NCBI GenBank assembly: GCA_033002965.1
Contig: JAURVB010014145.1
Coordinates: forward strand, 124,001-188,000
Direction of reading: 5' to 3'
Source: Piper betle
Taxonomy: Eukaryota; Streptophyta; Magnoliopsida; Piperales; Piperaceae
Length of the DNA stretch: 64,000 nucleotides
Shown: positions 47,068-59,527 of the stretch, one piece after another
Layout: each line of letters begins with the position of its first letter
Position numbering within the stretch: the first letter of the stretch is position 1
Position numbers and translations under genes: made by a program
Notes under the pieces: generated by a model
The model's database searches: none
Told to the model about the DNA's origin: nothing
What the model saw: the letters and a program-made list of their open reading frames with translations, nothing else

Positions 47068-50000
47068 ATGGACTTGCCGACCCGTCATCGGCGGTCGCCG
47101 GCGGCGCCGCAGTCGACGCCGGCTTCCTCGTCGTCGTCGGAGTCCTACTCGAAGTCCGGCAAGCCGGGGAAGGCAGGGACCGGCGGGCAAAGGGAGGGCC
47201 TTGACTGGAAACTGGCTTTTGTGTGCTTGGCGCTGCTGAGGTACATGAGCGCCACCTCCAACATCATCCACGACTGCGACGAGGTGTTCAACTACTGGGA
47301 GCCCCTCCATTACCTCATCTACGGGTCGGGCTTTCAGACGTGGGAGTACAGGTGGGTGTTCCCCTGCTTGCTTGGTTTTCTCATTGTGTAAAGATGACGC
47401 CTTGTCGCCTTGTCCTGTAAAATGTGAGCAGTTTTTTAGATATCGTGTAAAATGGAAGCTAGAAGAAAATGTCATTTGTTTAGATAACATTTTAGTGGGA
47501 GGAACTTATGATTTCTTGTCGGATTCAAAAGTTTGTTCATCCTTAGAAGTGGCTTAAGGTTTCTGTTTCGCCTATGAAGTTTAATATATGTATTTAGTTT
47601 GCTTATGTGATTGATTAGTAATGCTTTCTAACTAGGTGTGTTTTTATGGTGCATCAGTTCTCTGGTTTTGTGCAAATAGGTGCCTAATTACATTTTGTGG
47701 GCATGAATGCGGCTTGGGACGAGCACCCCTCGAAATGTAGTGCTAGGGAAATTGGCTTGAATGACCAAGTAGTGCTTGAATAATGTAGCTGAGAGTAAAA
47801 TGGCAACAATTCAAATATTAAGTTGGTAGGCTTTTGCCTAACCCATACTCATTTAGTTGGGAGCAGATGGACAAAAAAGAGGAAGAAGAAGTAGGACTGC
47901 TCGTACATATCTAAATATCAATTACCTGCCACTTTTATCACTGCAACCACAGTTCTCACATTGCAGTATTCATCTTGTATTTGAAGAATGATAATGATCT
48001 GGTCTTCAAGAGTTTTTGTTTAACTTGAATACAGAAGTGAGATCATGGTGGAAAGATATTATGCCCAAATTTTATAAAAGAAAGATTTGCTCAGTAATTA
48101 GCATGTTTTTGAGCAGGTTTATGTCTGAGTATGGGGAAACTTGTGATTAATGTTTATATGAAATTGTCTGGTTGCACCATGATGGAAATATGGAGTCATA
48201 TTTCTACCTGCATCAATCTATGTTTAAATGGGAAAATGGCCTTCTCATCACCTAACTTATCAACTTAGTTGTGTTTTCAAGATGATCTTTAAAATGTTCC
48301 TCCCATATAGACACTCAGTGATAGCTCAATATGTTTTTGGCCTTCTATATCATTGTGCCTGATTTCTGGTTGGTTAGTTGGATTTTCAAATGCTCCATTG
48401 CCTACTTGAAGAAAAATAAGTTGGCCTGGGCACTATGTGTCTGTTTCTCATTCTGGTATTTCAATTTTTCATTATTCCATTGGCAGCTCTGCGTTTGCAC
48501 TGCGATCATATCTTTACATTCTCTTTCACAAACTGGTAGCAGGTCCAGCTTCTTGGTTATTCCATGGTGAAAAAGTAAGTGTTATGGTTTTTTCTGAAGC
48601 ATATTTGCCATTTTGATTTCCAGATGGCATGGTGCGGTTAATCATTATTGTCGTTCCATTGTGATAGCTTAGTTGACTAATGATGTTTTCTAACATGCAT
48701 TTTGAGAGATCTTTGAGTTGGATCCCTGGTAGCCCACCTTTGGCTTGGAGTATTGTAGCGCGCTAGTAGTTAATTGTGCTAAAATACTAACACCTAGGAT
48801 TTCACTTTTCATTTTCTTGCTGAATGAACATTGTAGTTTTGTCCTTCATACCATGTCATTCAATTGCCTTGCCGGCACATGCTAGGTGAGAGTATTCTAT
48901 GCTGTCAGGCTTTTTCTTGGTCTCATATCAGCATTATCAGAGACTGCATTGGTAGTAGCTCTTTCTAAAAAGTATGGAAAGCGATTGGCTTCTTATACAC
49001 TAGCAATGCTATGCTTGACTAGTGGTTGCTTCTTTGCTAGCACAAGTAAGTGGTGAAATATTGTCCCTAGCTTGCTTCTACTTTTATACGTTTAACTGCG
49101 ACATGTATTTATCTGCACTTTATCTGTTTTGGCTAGGCTTTCTGCCCAGCTCTTTTTCTATGTATGCTGTCACTCTTTCATCAGCACTTTTGCTATTCGG
49201 AAGACCTTGCCTTGCAGTTTCTGTGGCAGCTTGTGGTGTGCTCCTTGGTTGGCCTTTCTCCATATTAGTCGCGTTACCCATCACAATTCACTCCCTTATT
49301 TCGGGAAAGTTTAAAGAAGTGTTCCTTTCTGGTGCTGCAACTTCTATTGCCATTGTTGTAAGTGTAGCAAGTTAAACAGGTTTTCCAAAATGCATTCAAA
49401 TATTACTACAATTATGAAATCCTTGTCTTGAAATTTGTGCATGCTCCTTGTAACATTTTCTGGCAGGGCCTGTCTGCACTTACAGATTATTATTACTATG
49501 GAAAATGGACTTCATCGATCCTCAACTTGTTAATATACAACGTCGCTGGAGGTGGCGAGAGTCATTTATATGGAGTAGAAGGTTCAATGTTTTATATCAG
49601 GAATGGGTTCAACAATTTTAACCTCAGTTTTGTCCTTGCTTTATTCTTTCTGGCAATTCTGCCAATCACAAAAAGGAAATATGCGCCAGATCTTGTGGTT
49701 GTGGTTTCGCCTCTGTATATTTGGTTGATTTTCATGTCTCTTCAACCGCATAAAGAAGAAAGGTAATTGTGGCCTAATAATTGCTGGAAGTATCTTTTAT
49801 CATGACAAGTCATGTTTTCCTTGATTCTCTGTTATTTCATTTAGTAATTTAATATGATATTGGATGGCACTTTGCTTTTGTTGCATGTATTTACCTAACA
49901 TTCCATCATGGGTACGAAACACGGCAGTTATCTTGATTATAAGGTTCTTTTTTGTTTGAGTGGTAATCTGTGTTTCATGCTGATCTGAAGTTAGTCATAG

Positions 50001-51667
50001 CTGAGATAGCTAAAGTGGTTATTGTTCAATATGAGCTAGAAGGTATCATTTTTGGAACATTTTCTGTGTCTGCTAGCGTTTTTGCTGATCCAAGTTCCAG
50101 TATATATAACAGCACTCTTAGTTTGAATTTTGTGGGTATGCTTAACTAGTTTAAGCAATTCAATTTATGCCACGCCTATTTGCAGCATTTTTAATGGTCA
50201 ATGTTGACTCATTTGACTTAGCTTGATGCCTTTGTTTCTGCTTGTATTTTGAATCACGGTTACTACTAGATGGCATATGTCATGGGTCGTGCCAAGCAGT
50301 TATAGTATATACATAATCCAGGATTTACACCTTCTTTTGTGGGGATGAGATTGAACTTTAAACTTTCTTGATTGCTTGTGTCTTTTGTGGGAATCCAAAT
50401 CTTGACAGTTTAAGGATTTGCAAATATGATCATGTTCGTTGAGTGATTTAAAATAATATGATATTTTGACTCACTATAACGATGAATAGGTTTTTGTACC
50501 CTATATATCCACTTGTGTGTATAGCTGCATCTGCTGTTATGGAGAGTTTTCCAGACATTTTCCGTGACAAGTACGCAGTTGAGGATTCCATAATTGTTAA
50601 GGTCTAAACTTATCTTTCTCACCAAATGCCATTGACAGTTAGGTGATTGTTGTTGCTGATTTTGGTTTTTCATGTCCTCAAACAGGTGGCCAAGCTTGTG
50701 AGACCACTGGTTCTTGGTCTTATATTGTGTGCCTCACACTCTAGGACATTTTCACTTCTTAACGGCTATTCAGCTCCCTTACAGATTTATAGACATTTGG
50801 AATATCATGAAGACGCTGGAAATGGTGAGAAAATTCACACCTCTTGTACTTTTTTCCACTTAGCAATTGCTTTGACGAAGCCACATCAATTTGGTGAACT
50901 GCTAATTTGATCCCGCTGGACAGGTTCGGTTGTCTGTGTTGGAAGTGAATGGCATCGATTCCCTTCATCGTTTTTCATTCCATCCTATGTGGGTGAAGTT
51001 CGATGGATTGATGATGGATTTCAAGGACTTCTTCCATTTCCTTTTAATGCGACCTTGGGTGGAACTGCTGCTGCACCATCCTATTTCAATGATAAAAATA
51101 TGAGATCTGACGGGCAATATGTAAGTCCTCTTGTCCCAAATCCACCATTTTGGATTATAAAGCATTATTGTTGCCTAAACAACATGAATATTGATCCCAT
51201 CTCTGACAAAGAATTACACGAGTGTAAAGTTAACGTCTTCTGATTGAGCTCTTCCCAACAACTGTGTTTGATATTGTTCTCCGTAAAGTTGATAGTGGAG
51301 TCGAATCTCACATCCTTTTATTATTGATTGCAGCTCAGGGATGTCAATGCTTGCACCTTCCTTGTTGAGCTAGATCTAAAACGGGCCTATCCATCACGTG
51401 GTAGTGACTTGACAACATGGGAGGTGAGGTCAACTTATAAAATATATTTTCCGGTTATATAATACGTTTATTGTTTTATAAGATAATCCCATGTACATGA
51501 AACTTTAGGCGCTCGCAGCAATACATTACCTGGATAGAGAGCTGTCACCCCCAAGATACAGATCCTTCTTCATCCCATACCTGTGGCAGCAGAATAACGT
51601 TTTTGGTTTATACAAACTACTCAAAAGGATTCCAAAAACTTCTTCAAGCAGAGATGATTCGACTTAG
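47068..51667 (+). CDS. ALG9: ALG9, dolichol-linked alpha-1,2-mannosyltransferase (ER)
   Basis: ALG9 adds alpha-1,2-mannose from dolichol-phosphate-mannose to the lipid-linked oligosaccharide in the ER lumen, before N-glycosylation (GT22 family). Ten exons: 47068-47351, 48487-48574, 48886-49045, 49137-49357, 49467-49762, 50490-50601, 50686-50824, 50924-51120, 51334-51423, 51509-51667. They sum to 1746 bases, 581 residues; every junction is GT-AG and in phase. The luminal GT22 motif HDCDEVFNYWEP lies at residues 68-79, right after the first membrane segment. Further blocks include GSGFQTWEY, LLYGVEG-type HLYGVEGSMFYIRNGFNNFN, LQPHKEERFLYPIYPL and the C-terminal RSFFIPYLW. Multiple hydrophobic segments fit a multi-pass ER protein. 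Length is close to the Arabidopsis protein. No lesions. Introns 1 (1.1 kb) and 5 (0.7 kb) hold no other gene. Confidence 0.95.
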
Positions 51668-52804
51668 TCCCTGTTCCATACCTTAGGTTATAATATTCAT
51701 CCTCATCTTCTGGATCGGTGCTGTGTACTACTACTGGTAACTGGTTTCGATGGCTACGTCTAGTACTGCCGACGGCATGCACTTTTATGAGTGGACAATT
51801 TTTCCCGTCGGAACTCTGCAATTTCGACTGATTAATTCTTCCCCACTTCCGTTTAAGTTATATATTTTAGTTTTAGAATGTTAACAACATTGTGTGTGTG
51901 TAACAAGTAACAATTGTTCCGATTAGTTCAATTGAACCCATTTCTGTTTTCATGATCGACTTTTATTTTATATGGTAGAGTTGAGTTCCCATGTTAAAAC
52001 AAATGCACATTATTATCTTATGATGAAATCAATCAAACTGTACGAGGCAAATTGCTTTTCTCACGGTCAATGCCTCGCATGAGATAACATGGCACATATG
52101 ATCGAAACCCCCTCTTCAAGCTACTTAGAACTTATATCATCATACTTACTTCCATTTTAATCATGATCAAGTCTTCTTCTTTTTTCTCCAAAGCTTGATC
52201 AAGTTATTAAGTTAATATAAACTCCACCTCCTAATCCACATCAGACTCCTCCGCACGTGCCGGTGTCTCTGCAGACTGGCACGTTCCGGTTGCACGCGAT
52301 GATGTGTCCTCCTCACACGAGGTTTACCGACTCGTGTCCGTTTTGTGTCGACCAGCCGGCGGCAGGATCCGCCGGGGCCGCGTACTTAGAACGGCCATGC
52401 CAGGAGCTGCGTGGCATGCTCCAACTGGTCGATCTGTTTTTGCTTGTTTGAGTATATGGAGTGAGGAGGACGTTAGTGAGCATTTTTTAATTTGTTGCTT
52501 CAAAATATTGAAAACAGAAGGACGAGAGCTTTCCCCCACGGCATGAGGTCCCTCCCATACGCGCTATTTAAGGAAGGAAACAAGGAGGAAGGAGCGGCGG
52601 TGTATGAATACATCATTATATATGACCTGTCCACAAAAGAATATGAATACATTATTGTATAGGATCCAGCTCAGTTTAATGTATAAATAAGCGAAGGGGC
52701 ATGTCCTCTTTAGTTCTTCATAGCAGAAACTCTGCAAACTGAGATCGTAGATCCGCAGCCGACAACCTAGATATATAGTGTTTTGGAGGGGAAGATCTCA
52801 AAGC
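51668..52804. other. ALG9 3' region and HIPP promoter
   Basis: The left part is ALG9 3' UTR and AT-rich spacer. Around 52250-52400 is a GC-richer patch with a G-box-like CACGTG word at about 52254; its short open frames have no recognisable domain. A good TATA box (TATAAATAA, 52682-52690) lies about 120 bases before the HIPP start, giving a leader of roughly 90 bases. Confidence 0.55.
52682..52690 (+). promoter_or_regulatory. TATA box of the HIPP gene
   Basis: TATAAATAA, well placed for a start site near 52715 and translation from 52805. Confidence 0.6.
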
Positions 52805-53440
52805 ATGACGGTGAGCTAATCTCAATCCATTCGTGTCCATGCATATTTTGTTTATTAGCCTAGCTAGATGAGTCTAAGAGGATTTGAATTTCGTTATGTG
52901 TTAATGTTCAGATCACTGAGATGAGAGTTCACATGGATTGTGCCGGATGCGAGAGCAGGATCAGGAAATCCCTCCAAAAGCTAAAAGGTTATATATATAT
53001 AGAGATAAAGCAGAGCCCATTGATTGATTTCATTTTCACCTAAAGCTAAGTGGTGCTAATGTATCGGATGTGGATTATAAAAAATTGCAGGGGTGGATGA
53101 GATAGACATAGACATGGGGATGCAGAAAGTGACCGTGACAGGGTACGCAGAGCAGAAGAAGGTGTTGAAGGCGGTGAGGAAGACGGGAAGGAGAGCGGAG
53201 CTGTGGCCCTTCGCCTACAATCCTCACGCGCAGCACCACTACAACCAGCACCGGCAAATGGAGCCGCTCCACCATGTCTCTTACGCCGCTCCTTCTTCCC
53301 ACTACAACTACTACAAGCACGGGTACGACAGCAGGGAGTACGGGTACTACCATCAACACCCGGGCCAGTCCTCCTTGTTGGGGGACAGGGCCGGTGCTAT
53401 GTTTAGTGATGACAATACCAGTGCCTGCTCCATCATGTGA
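52805..53440 (+). CDS. Heavy-metal-associated isoprenylated plant protein (HIPP)
   Basis: HIPPs bind metals through an HMA domain and attach to membranes by a farnesylated C-terminus. Three exons: 52805-52810 (only ATG ACG), 52912-52987, 53091-53440; 432 bases, 143 residues, phases fit. The HMA domain (residues about 3-66) has the metal-binding MDCAGC loop (Cys12 and Cys15), then the VDEIDIDMGMQKVTVTGY strand. The variable region is rich in His and Tyr (HHYNQH, HYNYYKHGY), and the protein ends in the prenylation box CSIM. It is intact. A six-base first exon is used because the start codon must precede the domain and the donor GTGAGC follows directly; the TATA box position supports it. Confidence 0.93.
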
Positions 53441-54376
53441 TGAGCTCATGTGTCGAATCAACAATCCCTACTTGTAATGAGCATGGGGAGGGAGCAGTAT
53501 TTTGAGGGCTTTAATCTTGTCATCGTATCACACGTATGAACGTGAGAAGAGATGAATGTTATTTTTCGAGAATAAAGTATTGGGCTTCATGCTTTTAAAA
53601 GAACGTATTGGGTTTTATTACTTTTGAGGGCGGGGAGTTTGAGATGTATGGCTTATTATAATTTTTCATTTTATAGATGAAGAGTTTAAATAACTTTTTA
53701 TCAAAAACTAGGACTTTAGACGGGGATGGTAATTGAACGAGCGAGCCAAGCACAATATGTGTTCGAACTCGGCTTGAATAGTTCGAAACTCGTTCGAACT
53801 CGACTAAAGATCGAACGAATTTTGGACATACATGCTCGAGTTCAACTCGAATATCTTTTATGTGTTCGAGCTCGACTCGAGCTCAAATATACTTAAACTG
53901 TTTAACCTTGAAGTCATCAAGGTGAATACTTACCATCTCAACTATCTTGCTTCTTTGTTATTATATTTCATATATATATATATATAAAATATAATATAAA
54001 GACTATATTATTATATTATTTTATCGAATCGAGTTCGAGTCGAACTACGAGTCAAGTTTGAGATACAACCGAGTTTAGTCGAGTCGAACACGACCTTGCT
54101 CAAGCTCGGCTCGTAAAATTTGAGTTCGAGTCGAGCATTTAAATGTTGAGTTTCGAGTCGAGTCAAGCCGAGTTAAACGTTAAATGCTTACGAACCGGCT
54201 CATACAATTTTTTTATTTTAATATTTAGATACGGTTGAAATGAACGGTTTACACGGATCCAGTCCATTCCAAACAAGAGTTGCGACCTATGAAACATTTA
54301 ACGAAGCACACTCCATACCATAACCGCCACCACCCTCCGACCACCTTCCCTCTGCGCTGACTCTCTCCCTCCCCAG
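53441..54376. other. Intergenic DNA with inverted-repeat-rich transposon remnant
   Basis: After the HIPP 3' UTR, 53720-54210 contains many TCGAGCTCGACTCGAG-like words in both orientations around a TA-rich centre (53970-54020). This symmetrical pattern is typical of a dispersed plant repeat, probably a non-autonomous element. No gene. Confidence 0.45.
53720..54210. mobile_element. Non-autonomous repeat rich in CTCGAG inverted words
   Basis: The left part (GAACTCGGCTTGAA, TTCGAACTCGACT) is mirrored by the right part (GAGTCGAGTCAAGCCGAG, GCTCGGCTCG) around an AT-rich spacer. No coding capacity. Exact ends and target duplication are not visible. Confidence 0.35.
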
Positions 54377-55647
54377 ATGAGGCCTTCCCGCCAGAAATCC
54401 TACCCCTCCGTAGTCTCCGTCCGCCGGTCTCGTCGACGTCGCCGGGGAAGAAGATGCCCCGACTCGCAAGAAAAAGTTAGCTCCTCGGAAACACAGACAT
54501 CCGGTACTTCCCAGACAACAGGCACTTCACGAGAACATAACTACCACTCGAGTACCGACGTCGCCGATTCCAATGACGACGAATATTATGACGAAGAAGA
54601 GGAAGACGATGGTGAATTCTGCACCGGTAAACAGTCATCGTCGCCTGCGCCGTCGGCGGAGTCTCCGCCCCGAACAAGTCCCGCCATTAGTGACGAGAAA
54701 GGTCGTGTGCACGTTCCGTCAACCAGCGCCGCATATGTCAATGTTGCACCTCTCCCCGTCTTCCATGGCCGGCCCGGCGAGTGCCCGGTCGCTCACCTCG
54801 CCCGCTTCGCCCGAGTCTGCCGAGCGAACAACGCCGCGGCTCCCGACGACATGGCGAGGATCTTCTCGGTGACGTTGGAGGACGAGGCGGCTCTGTGGTA
54901 CGAGCTCGAAGTGGAGTCGCGGCCGGCGGCGTGGGAGGAGACGAAAGACGCCTTCATACTCGCTTTTCGGCGGCCGGACTTCGCCGAGCGGCTGCGGACG
55001 GAGCTGGTGACGATGGCACAGTCTGAGGGGAAAGCGTGTACGGGTACTACCTCAGAATGCAGTGGATACTGAAACGGTGGCCGGGCCATGGCTTGCCGGA
55101 GTTGATGCTCAAGGGCATATTATTGGACGGGTTGAGGGAGGACTTCCGAGACTGGATCATCCCACAGAGACCCAACTCGTTGGAGGATGTGTTGAGGATG
55201 GCAATGGTTTGGGAGCAGGCGGAGGCCATGAAGATGTCCCGCCGGAGAAGGATCGAGGCGGAGCTGCTGTCGTCGTCGGTGGCGGCGGCGGCAAAGAAGA
55301 GGAATATTAATGTGGTGAAGAGTTGTGAGTTTTGTGGAGGTGATGGACATGAGGAGAGCGGTTGTGTGGTAAAGAAGTTGAAGGAGTTGTGGTTGACGTC
55401 GGCGAGGTTGAAGAGGTTCAAGGATAACAATGTCAACGGCGCCGCCATGGCCAATTCTGAGAAGAAAGCTTGTCGTTCTCTGTCGCTAACAACGAATATA
55501 ATGAGACGGCAAGGAGAAGGCGACGGGGAAGGTCTTGCATTGGGATCTAATGATCACAAGTCTTCAGCTTCCCAGTGCCAGTGTTGGAAGCATCAATGCT
55601 GGAAGAAGAAGGAGAATAGTCTTGTCATTACTGATCCTAATCTTTGA
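54377..55647 (+). pseudogene. Gag-only retrotransposon-derived gene with one frameshift
   Basis: Single-exon gene. The first frame starts at ATG 54377: a basic, Ser-rich N-terminus, an acidic run (DEEYYDEEEEDD type), then a retrotransposon gag domain (VFHGRPGECP, EDEAALWYELEVES, FRRPDFAERL). It leaves frame in the G-run 55027-55030; restoring one G joins the second frame (55031-55647), which continues gag (a YGYYLRMQWILKRWPGHG block, MLKGILLDGLREDFRDWI) and carries a zinc knuckle SCEFCGGDGHEESGC with perfect CX2CX4HX4C spacing. No protease, reverse transcriptase, integrase or LTR follows, and the next 700 bases are non-coding. So it is either a domesticated gag gene with a sequencing error, or a gag fragment now decaying. 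Function unknown. Confidence 0.75.
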
Positions 55648-56345
55648 TTATCTTGCTCTTACATTTATAACATTTTCGTTGCTGCAAAATTTTCGTTACA
55701 TTTTCTTGGTTGTTGCTACTGTTCTTGTCCTTGAGAGATTCGTTCGAAGTTGACTTATTATTTATACATCATTTATTGGATCCGAGAGAGCTCACTGTAC
55801 TGTAAAGTATGTTGTTGGATTGATCAGATGAATATAAATGCGAATTGGAGAGATCTCATATTATATTATTGTATTATGATCAGATGAAACTTCCCTTTGA
55901 GAGCTAGGCGATTAGGCAAACGGATACATATCTACGTAAATGAGCTTATTAATACTTAATAGTAATGTCAAAGACAGTGCTACTAATCCACGATCAATCT
56001 AAGTTATATTTGATCCAAATCAAAATATTACATTTACTTCAACTATTATATCTGATTCAAATCAGCTAAATCCGTATTTTTTTCCTAATATGATAGCAAT
56101 ATTAAATTAAAAAAATGAAATTTTAAATAAATGAAAGTAAATTGTAATATTAAATTTCACTTTGGAAGGAATATTAAGGAGGAGTTAGGCAGAGGTGAAG
56201 GGTGATGATTGGGCGGCGTAGCGAGAGGCGCACGCAAGTGCGGAGTGTGCAAGAATCAGCCCGTGGAAGTTGGGGGGCACAGAAATATCCACCATCACCG
56301 CCGAGCCCTAACCGCATCACCCCGATCTCCGTCCCGCTCTCTCCG
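55648..56345. other. Intergenic DNA and 14-3-3 promoter
   Basis: AT-rich. The last ~150 bases become GC-rich and are probably the 14-3-3 leader; open frames there continue into exon 1 only in wrong frames. No gene otherwise. Confidence 0.5.
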
Positions 56346-58304
56346 ATGGCGTCCTCCAAGGATCGCGAGAGCTTCGTCTACCTTGCGAAGCTCGCCGAGC
56401 AGGCCGAGCGCTACGACGGTACTTGGGATCCTCTTCCCCAGTCCTTTTTTTTAAAAAAATTTGGGATTTTTTTGGATTTTTTTCGGTGCAGAAATGGTGG
56501 ATGCGATGAAGAATGTGGCGAAATTGAATGTGGAGCTCACGGTGGAGGAGCGGAACCTGCTATCGGTCGGGTACAAGAACGTGATCGGCGCCCGGCGCGC
56601 TTCCTGGCGGATCCTCTCGTCGATCGAGCAGAAGGAGGACGCCAAGGGCCACGAGACGAACGTGAAGGGCATCAGGGACTACCGGAACAAGGTCGAGTCC
56701 GAGCTCTCAAAAATCTGCAGCGATATCATGGCCGTCATCGACGAGCATCTCCTCCCCTCTTCATCCGCCGGCGAATCCACCGTTTTCTACCACAAGATGT
56801 GTGTGACCGAGTACTCTGTTTCTTTTTTGATTTTTGTCGATTTTTTTGATGATTGGGGGTTTGTAGGGTTTGATGGGTTTCGGTGCTGTGGTTGATAATT
56901 GATTGCTGGCTGTAGGAAAGGGGATTATTTCCGTTACTTGGCGGAGTTTAAGTCTGGGGATGAGAGGAAGGAAGCTGCTGATCTGTCGCTCAAGGCTTAT
57001 CAGGTTCTGAATTTTTCCATCTCTTCTTCTTTGTTTTTCTTGTTGTTGTTTGTTTCAGATTATGTGTTTGCGTTTAGATGGCTGAAAATTTTCTTGTTTT
57101 TTATTGGTTAGACTTTAGATATGATTTGTTTAAATTTGGTTGTGAGTGAAGCATAAGACAGATTGCTCATGTATTTGATGTATTTATAGGGTTAGATTAT
57201 CATTTTATATCTGATTTGTTTCAAGTTGGTTGTGGGTGAAGCATAAGACAGTTTGCTCGTGTATTTGATGTATTTATAGGGTTAATAACTTACCTGCGCA
57301 ATTGTGAATGTGGTGGTTGACCAATCTCTATCATAATTTATGGTGTAATAGTTTCTGGAGAATTGTGTTTCTTATGTTCATTATGCTTTTATTACACCGT
57401 GCATTTTGAATTGGTAATGGCGAGAGCTAAAGAAAACATGCTTATTGTTCTAACTTCTAAGCATTTAGTAATTATAATTCTTTTTGTTATAAAATGTCAT
57501 CTTTGTAGTTAGTGATGTACTGATTTATCTGCTATTTGACTTCTTGTAGCTGTAATAGGCAGTATGCATGCTAATCAATATTGGCAATTTCTCTTCTGCT
57601 CATTCCGATTCTTCTTTTCTGTGGATTGTGCAGAGTGCATCAACCACAGCAGAGGCAGACTTACCTCCCACCCATCCAATTCGATTGGGGTTGGCATTGA
57701 ATTTCTCTGTGTTCTATTATGAGATTATGAACTCTCCTGAGAGGTGAATAATATGAGAAATCTAGCGCTTGTGTTCATTATTTCTTTGTGGATTGTGTTC
57801 TTGCTGCATGACTGAGTTTCATCATGGTTTCAGGGCTTGCCACTTAGCTAAACAATCTTTTAATGAAGCTATTTCTGAGCTTGATAGTCTCAGCGAAGAG
57901 TCCTACAAGGACAGCACTCTTATTATGCAACTTCTAAGAGACAACCTCACTTTGTGGACATCAGACATTCCAGAAGATGGAGGTAGAATGAACTTTATGA
58001 ATGCTGATATAGCTTCTGTTCCACATAATATCTATAGATGAAGTTCCAAGTGTTTTAGATTGTTATCTGAAGGTTTGTGGTACTGAATCTAGGAATTGAT
58101 AATGCCCAGTTATTTCAATTGTCATTTGTGTTCTTATTTGATTATTGTGACTTTAGATGATGCTCAGAAGATAGAAGTCAGTGGGAAAGCTAGTGGAGGT
58201 GATGATGCAGAGGTAACTTTTATATGATACATAGAATCTCATTCGTTAATGTTTAAGGTAGAACCTTATGCCTGTGAATTCCTGTCAATTTGGTTTTGCA
58301 GTAA
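56346..58304 (+). CDS. 14-3-3 protein (GF14 type)
   Basis: 14-3-3 proteins are dimeric adaptors that bind phosphoserine motifs in client proteins of the cytosol and nucleus. Seven exons: 56346-56418, 56492-56798, 56916-57003, 57634-57743, 57834-57982, 58157-58212, and a stop codon TAA at 58302-58304 that opens the last exon. They sum to 786 bases, 261 residues, all in phase and undamaged. Signature 1 [11 protein letters not shown] and signature 2 [20 protein letters not shown] are both present, along with the phosphate-binding Lys/Arg/Arg/Tyr residues ([18 protein letters not shown]). The C-terminal tail (after TSDIPEDG) is acidic and Gly-rich, as in plant isoforms. Start ATG gives [19 protein letters not shown], standard for the family. 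The isoform cannot be fixed without a tree. Confidence 0.96.
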
Positions 58305-59527
58305 GCTGAGAGGGGCATCCTGCTTTGAGACTGAACAGATCTAACTACGGTACATTGTTTTTTCACCTGGAAAGATTCTGGATGTCTTGTTTGATTGTAT
58401 TGTATAATGTGACGATATTGTAGTGAACGTTTGCATACTAAGATAGTGTTGGATTAGAAGAACTCGTTGAAGAAAGTAGAAGCTGCATTTTCTTGTTGCA
58501 GTTCTTAATTGTTTGCTTATCGACCAAATATATTCGAATTACTATATTACTTCCCTTCGTGTTCTATGGCGAATAAGCTTGACCTATTTTAAATGACTGC
58601 TGTGATTGAGAGCATTTGATAGTGTGTTGTGTAATGTGTAGCTGATTAATATTCCGGCTCTCGCAAGTTTTTTTTCAAAAAAAGTTGACGCCTTTTAACC
58701 TGTTCTGCCTTATCCTGGCATCTATAATAGCATTAGTGAAAGCTGGAGATAGTGGTTTCACCGATGAGATTAGATTTCCAACAACTGCTCTCTTTCGCGC
58801 GACCCCTGTTCTGTTTTGCTCTGTCAAGCTATTAAATTAAGTGGATAAAAAAAAATTCCCGAAGCAAAGTGGATCAATATTGATGAAGATAGAACGGTAG
58901 ATTTCATATTAGCTACTGCCACTGCCATCGGTTATTGCAGAGGTTATAGTAAATAACTAAAAATAAAAATATAAAAACAAAAGAGATCCACAAGCAAGTC
59001 AGCGGCAATGGTTGTCTGTGTTCGTGCCTTACGAGCCGTAAGTGTGAGAAAGTTGCTTTTTTATTTTTCTTCGGAATCACCTAATTGTGTTTTGTGGTTG
59101 ATAAAGGGTGATTAATTACCAATATAAATTGTTCTTTTGAGTGAAAAAAGAAACACAAAAATGGTAATAATCAGTTGAATGGTGACGGACCTAGGCCATG
59201 GTGCTTCCCTAACGTCCTAGACTCATAGTGCAGCTATTCCACTGTTTTACGTATCGTTGGTCGTGGAAGATTTACTACTAAGATTTTGACAATAGAACGA
59301 GGATTTAAGCATGTTTAACGGCATTGATAATTGCTCGTCCTCGGCGTCTGTCCCACTGGCTCCTTTTGTCAGCAAAAATATCAGATATTAATTATTATCT
59401 TTCTTGTTAATACTATATCAATTATCATGTTGTGCCCAGATTAGCGATTAAAATTCATGATCCTTTTCCACGGCACACTACACTAAGTGGAAATAGAAAA
59501 AATATTTAGTAAAACTAATCACACACA
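58305..59527. other. 14-3-3 3' region and intergenic DNA
   Basis: The 14-3-3 3' UTR at the left, then AT-rich DNA with no gene seen on either strand. Confidence 0.5.

Noticed and set aside
52257..52546. GC-richer patch with open frames upstream of HIPP
   Set aside because: Three overlapping frames, none with recognisable motifs; more likely promoter-region DNA.
55024..55034. Possible programmed -1 ribosomal frameshift in the gag-like gene
   Set aside because: The site reads GAG GGG AAA; it does not fit the X XXY YYZ slippery pattern, and gag-internal frameshifting is not expected. A lost G is simpler.
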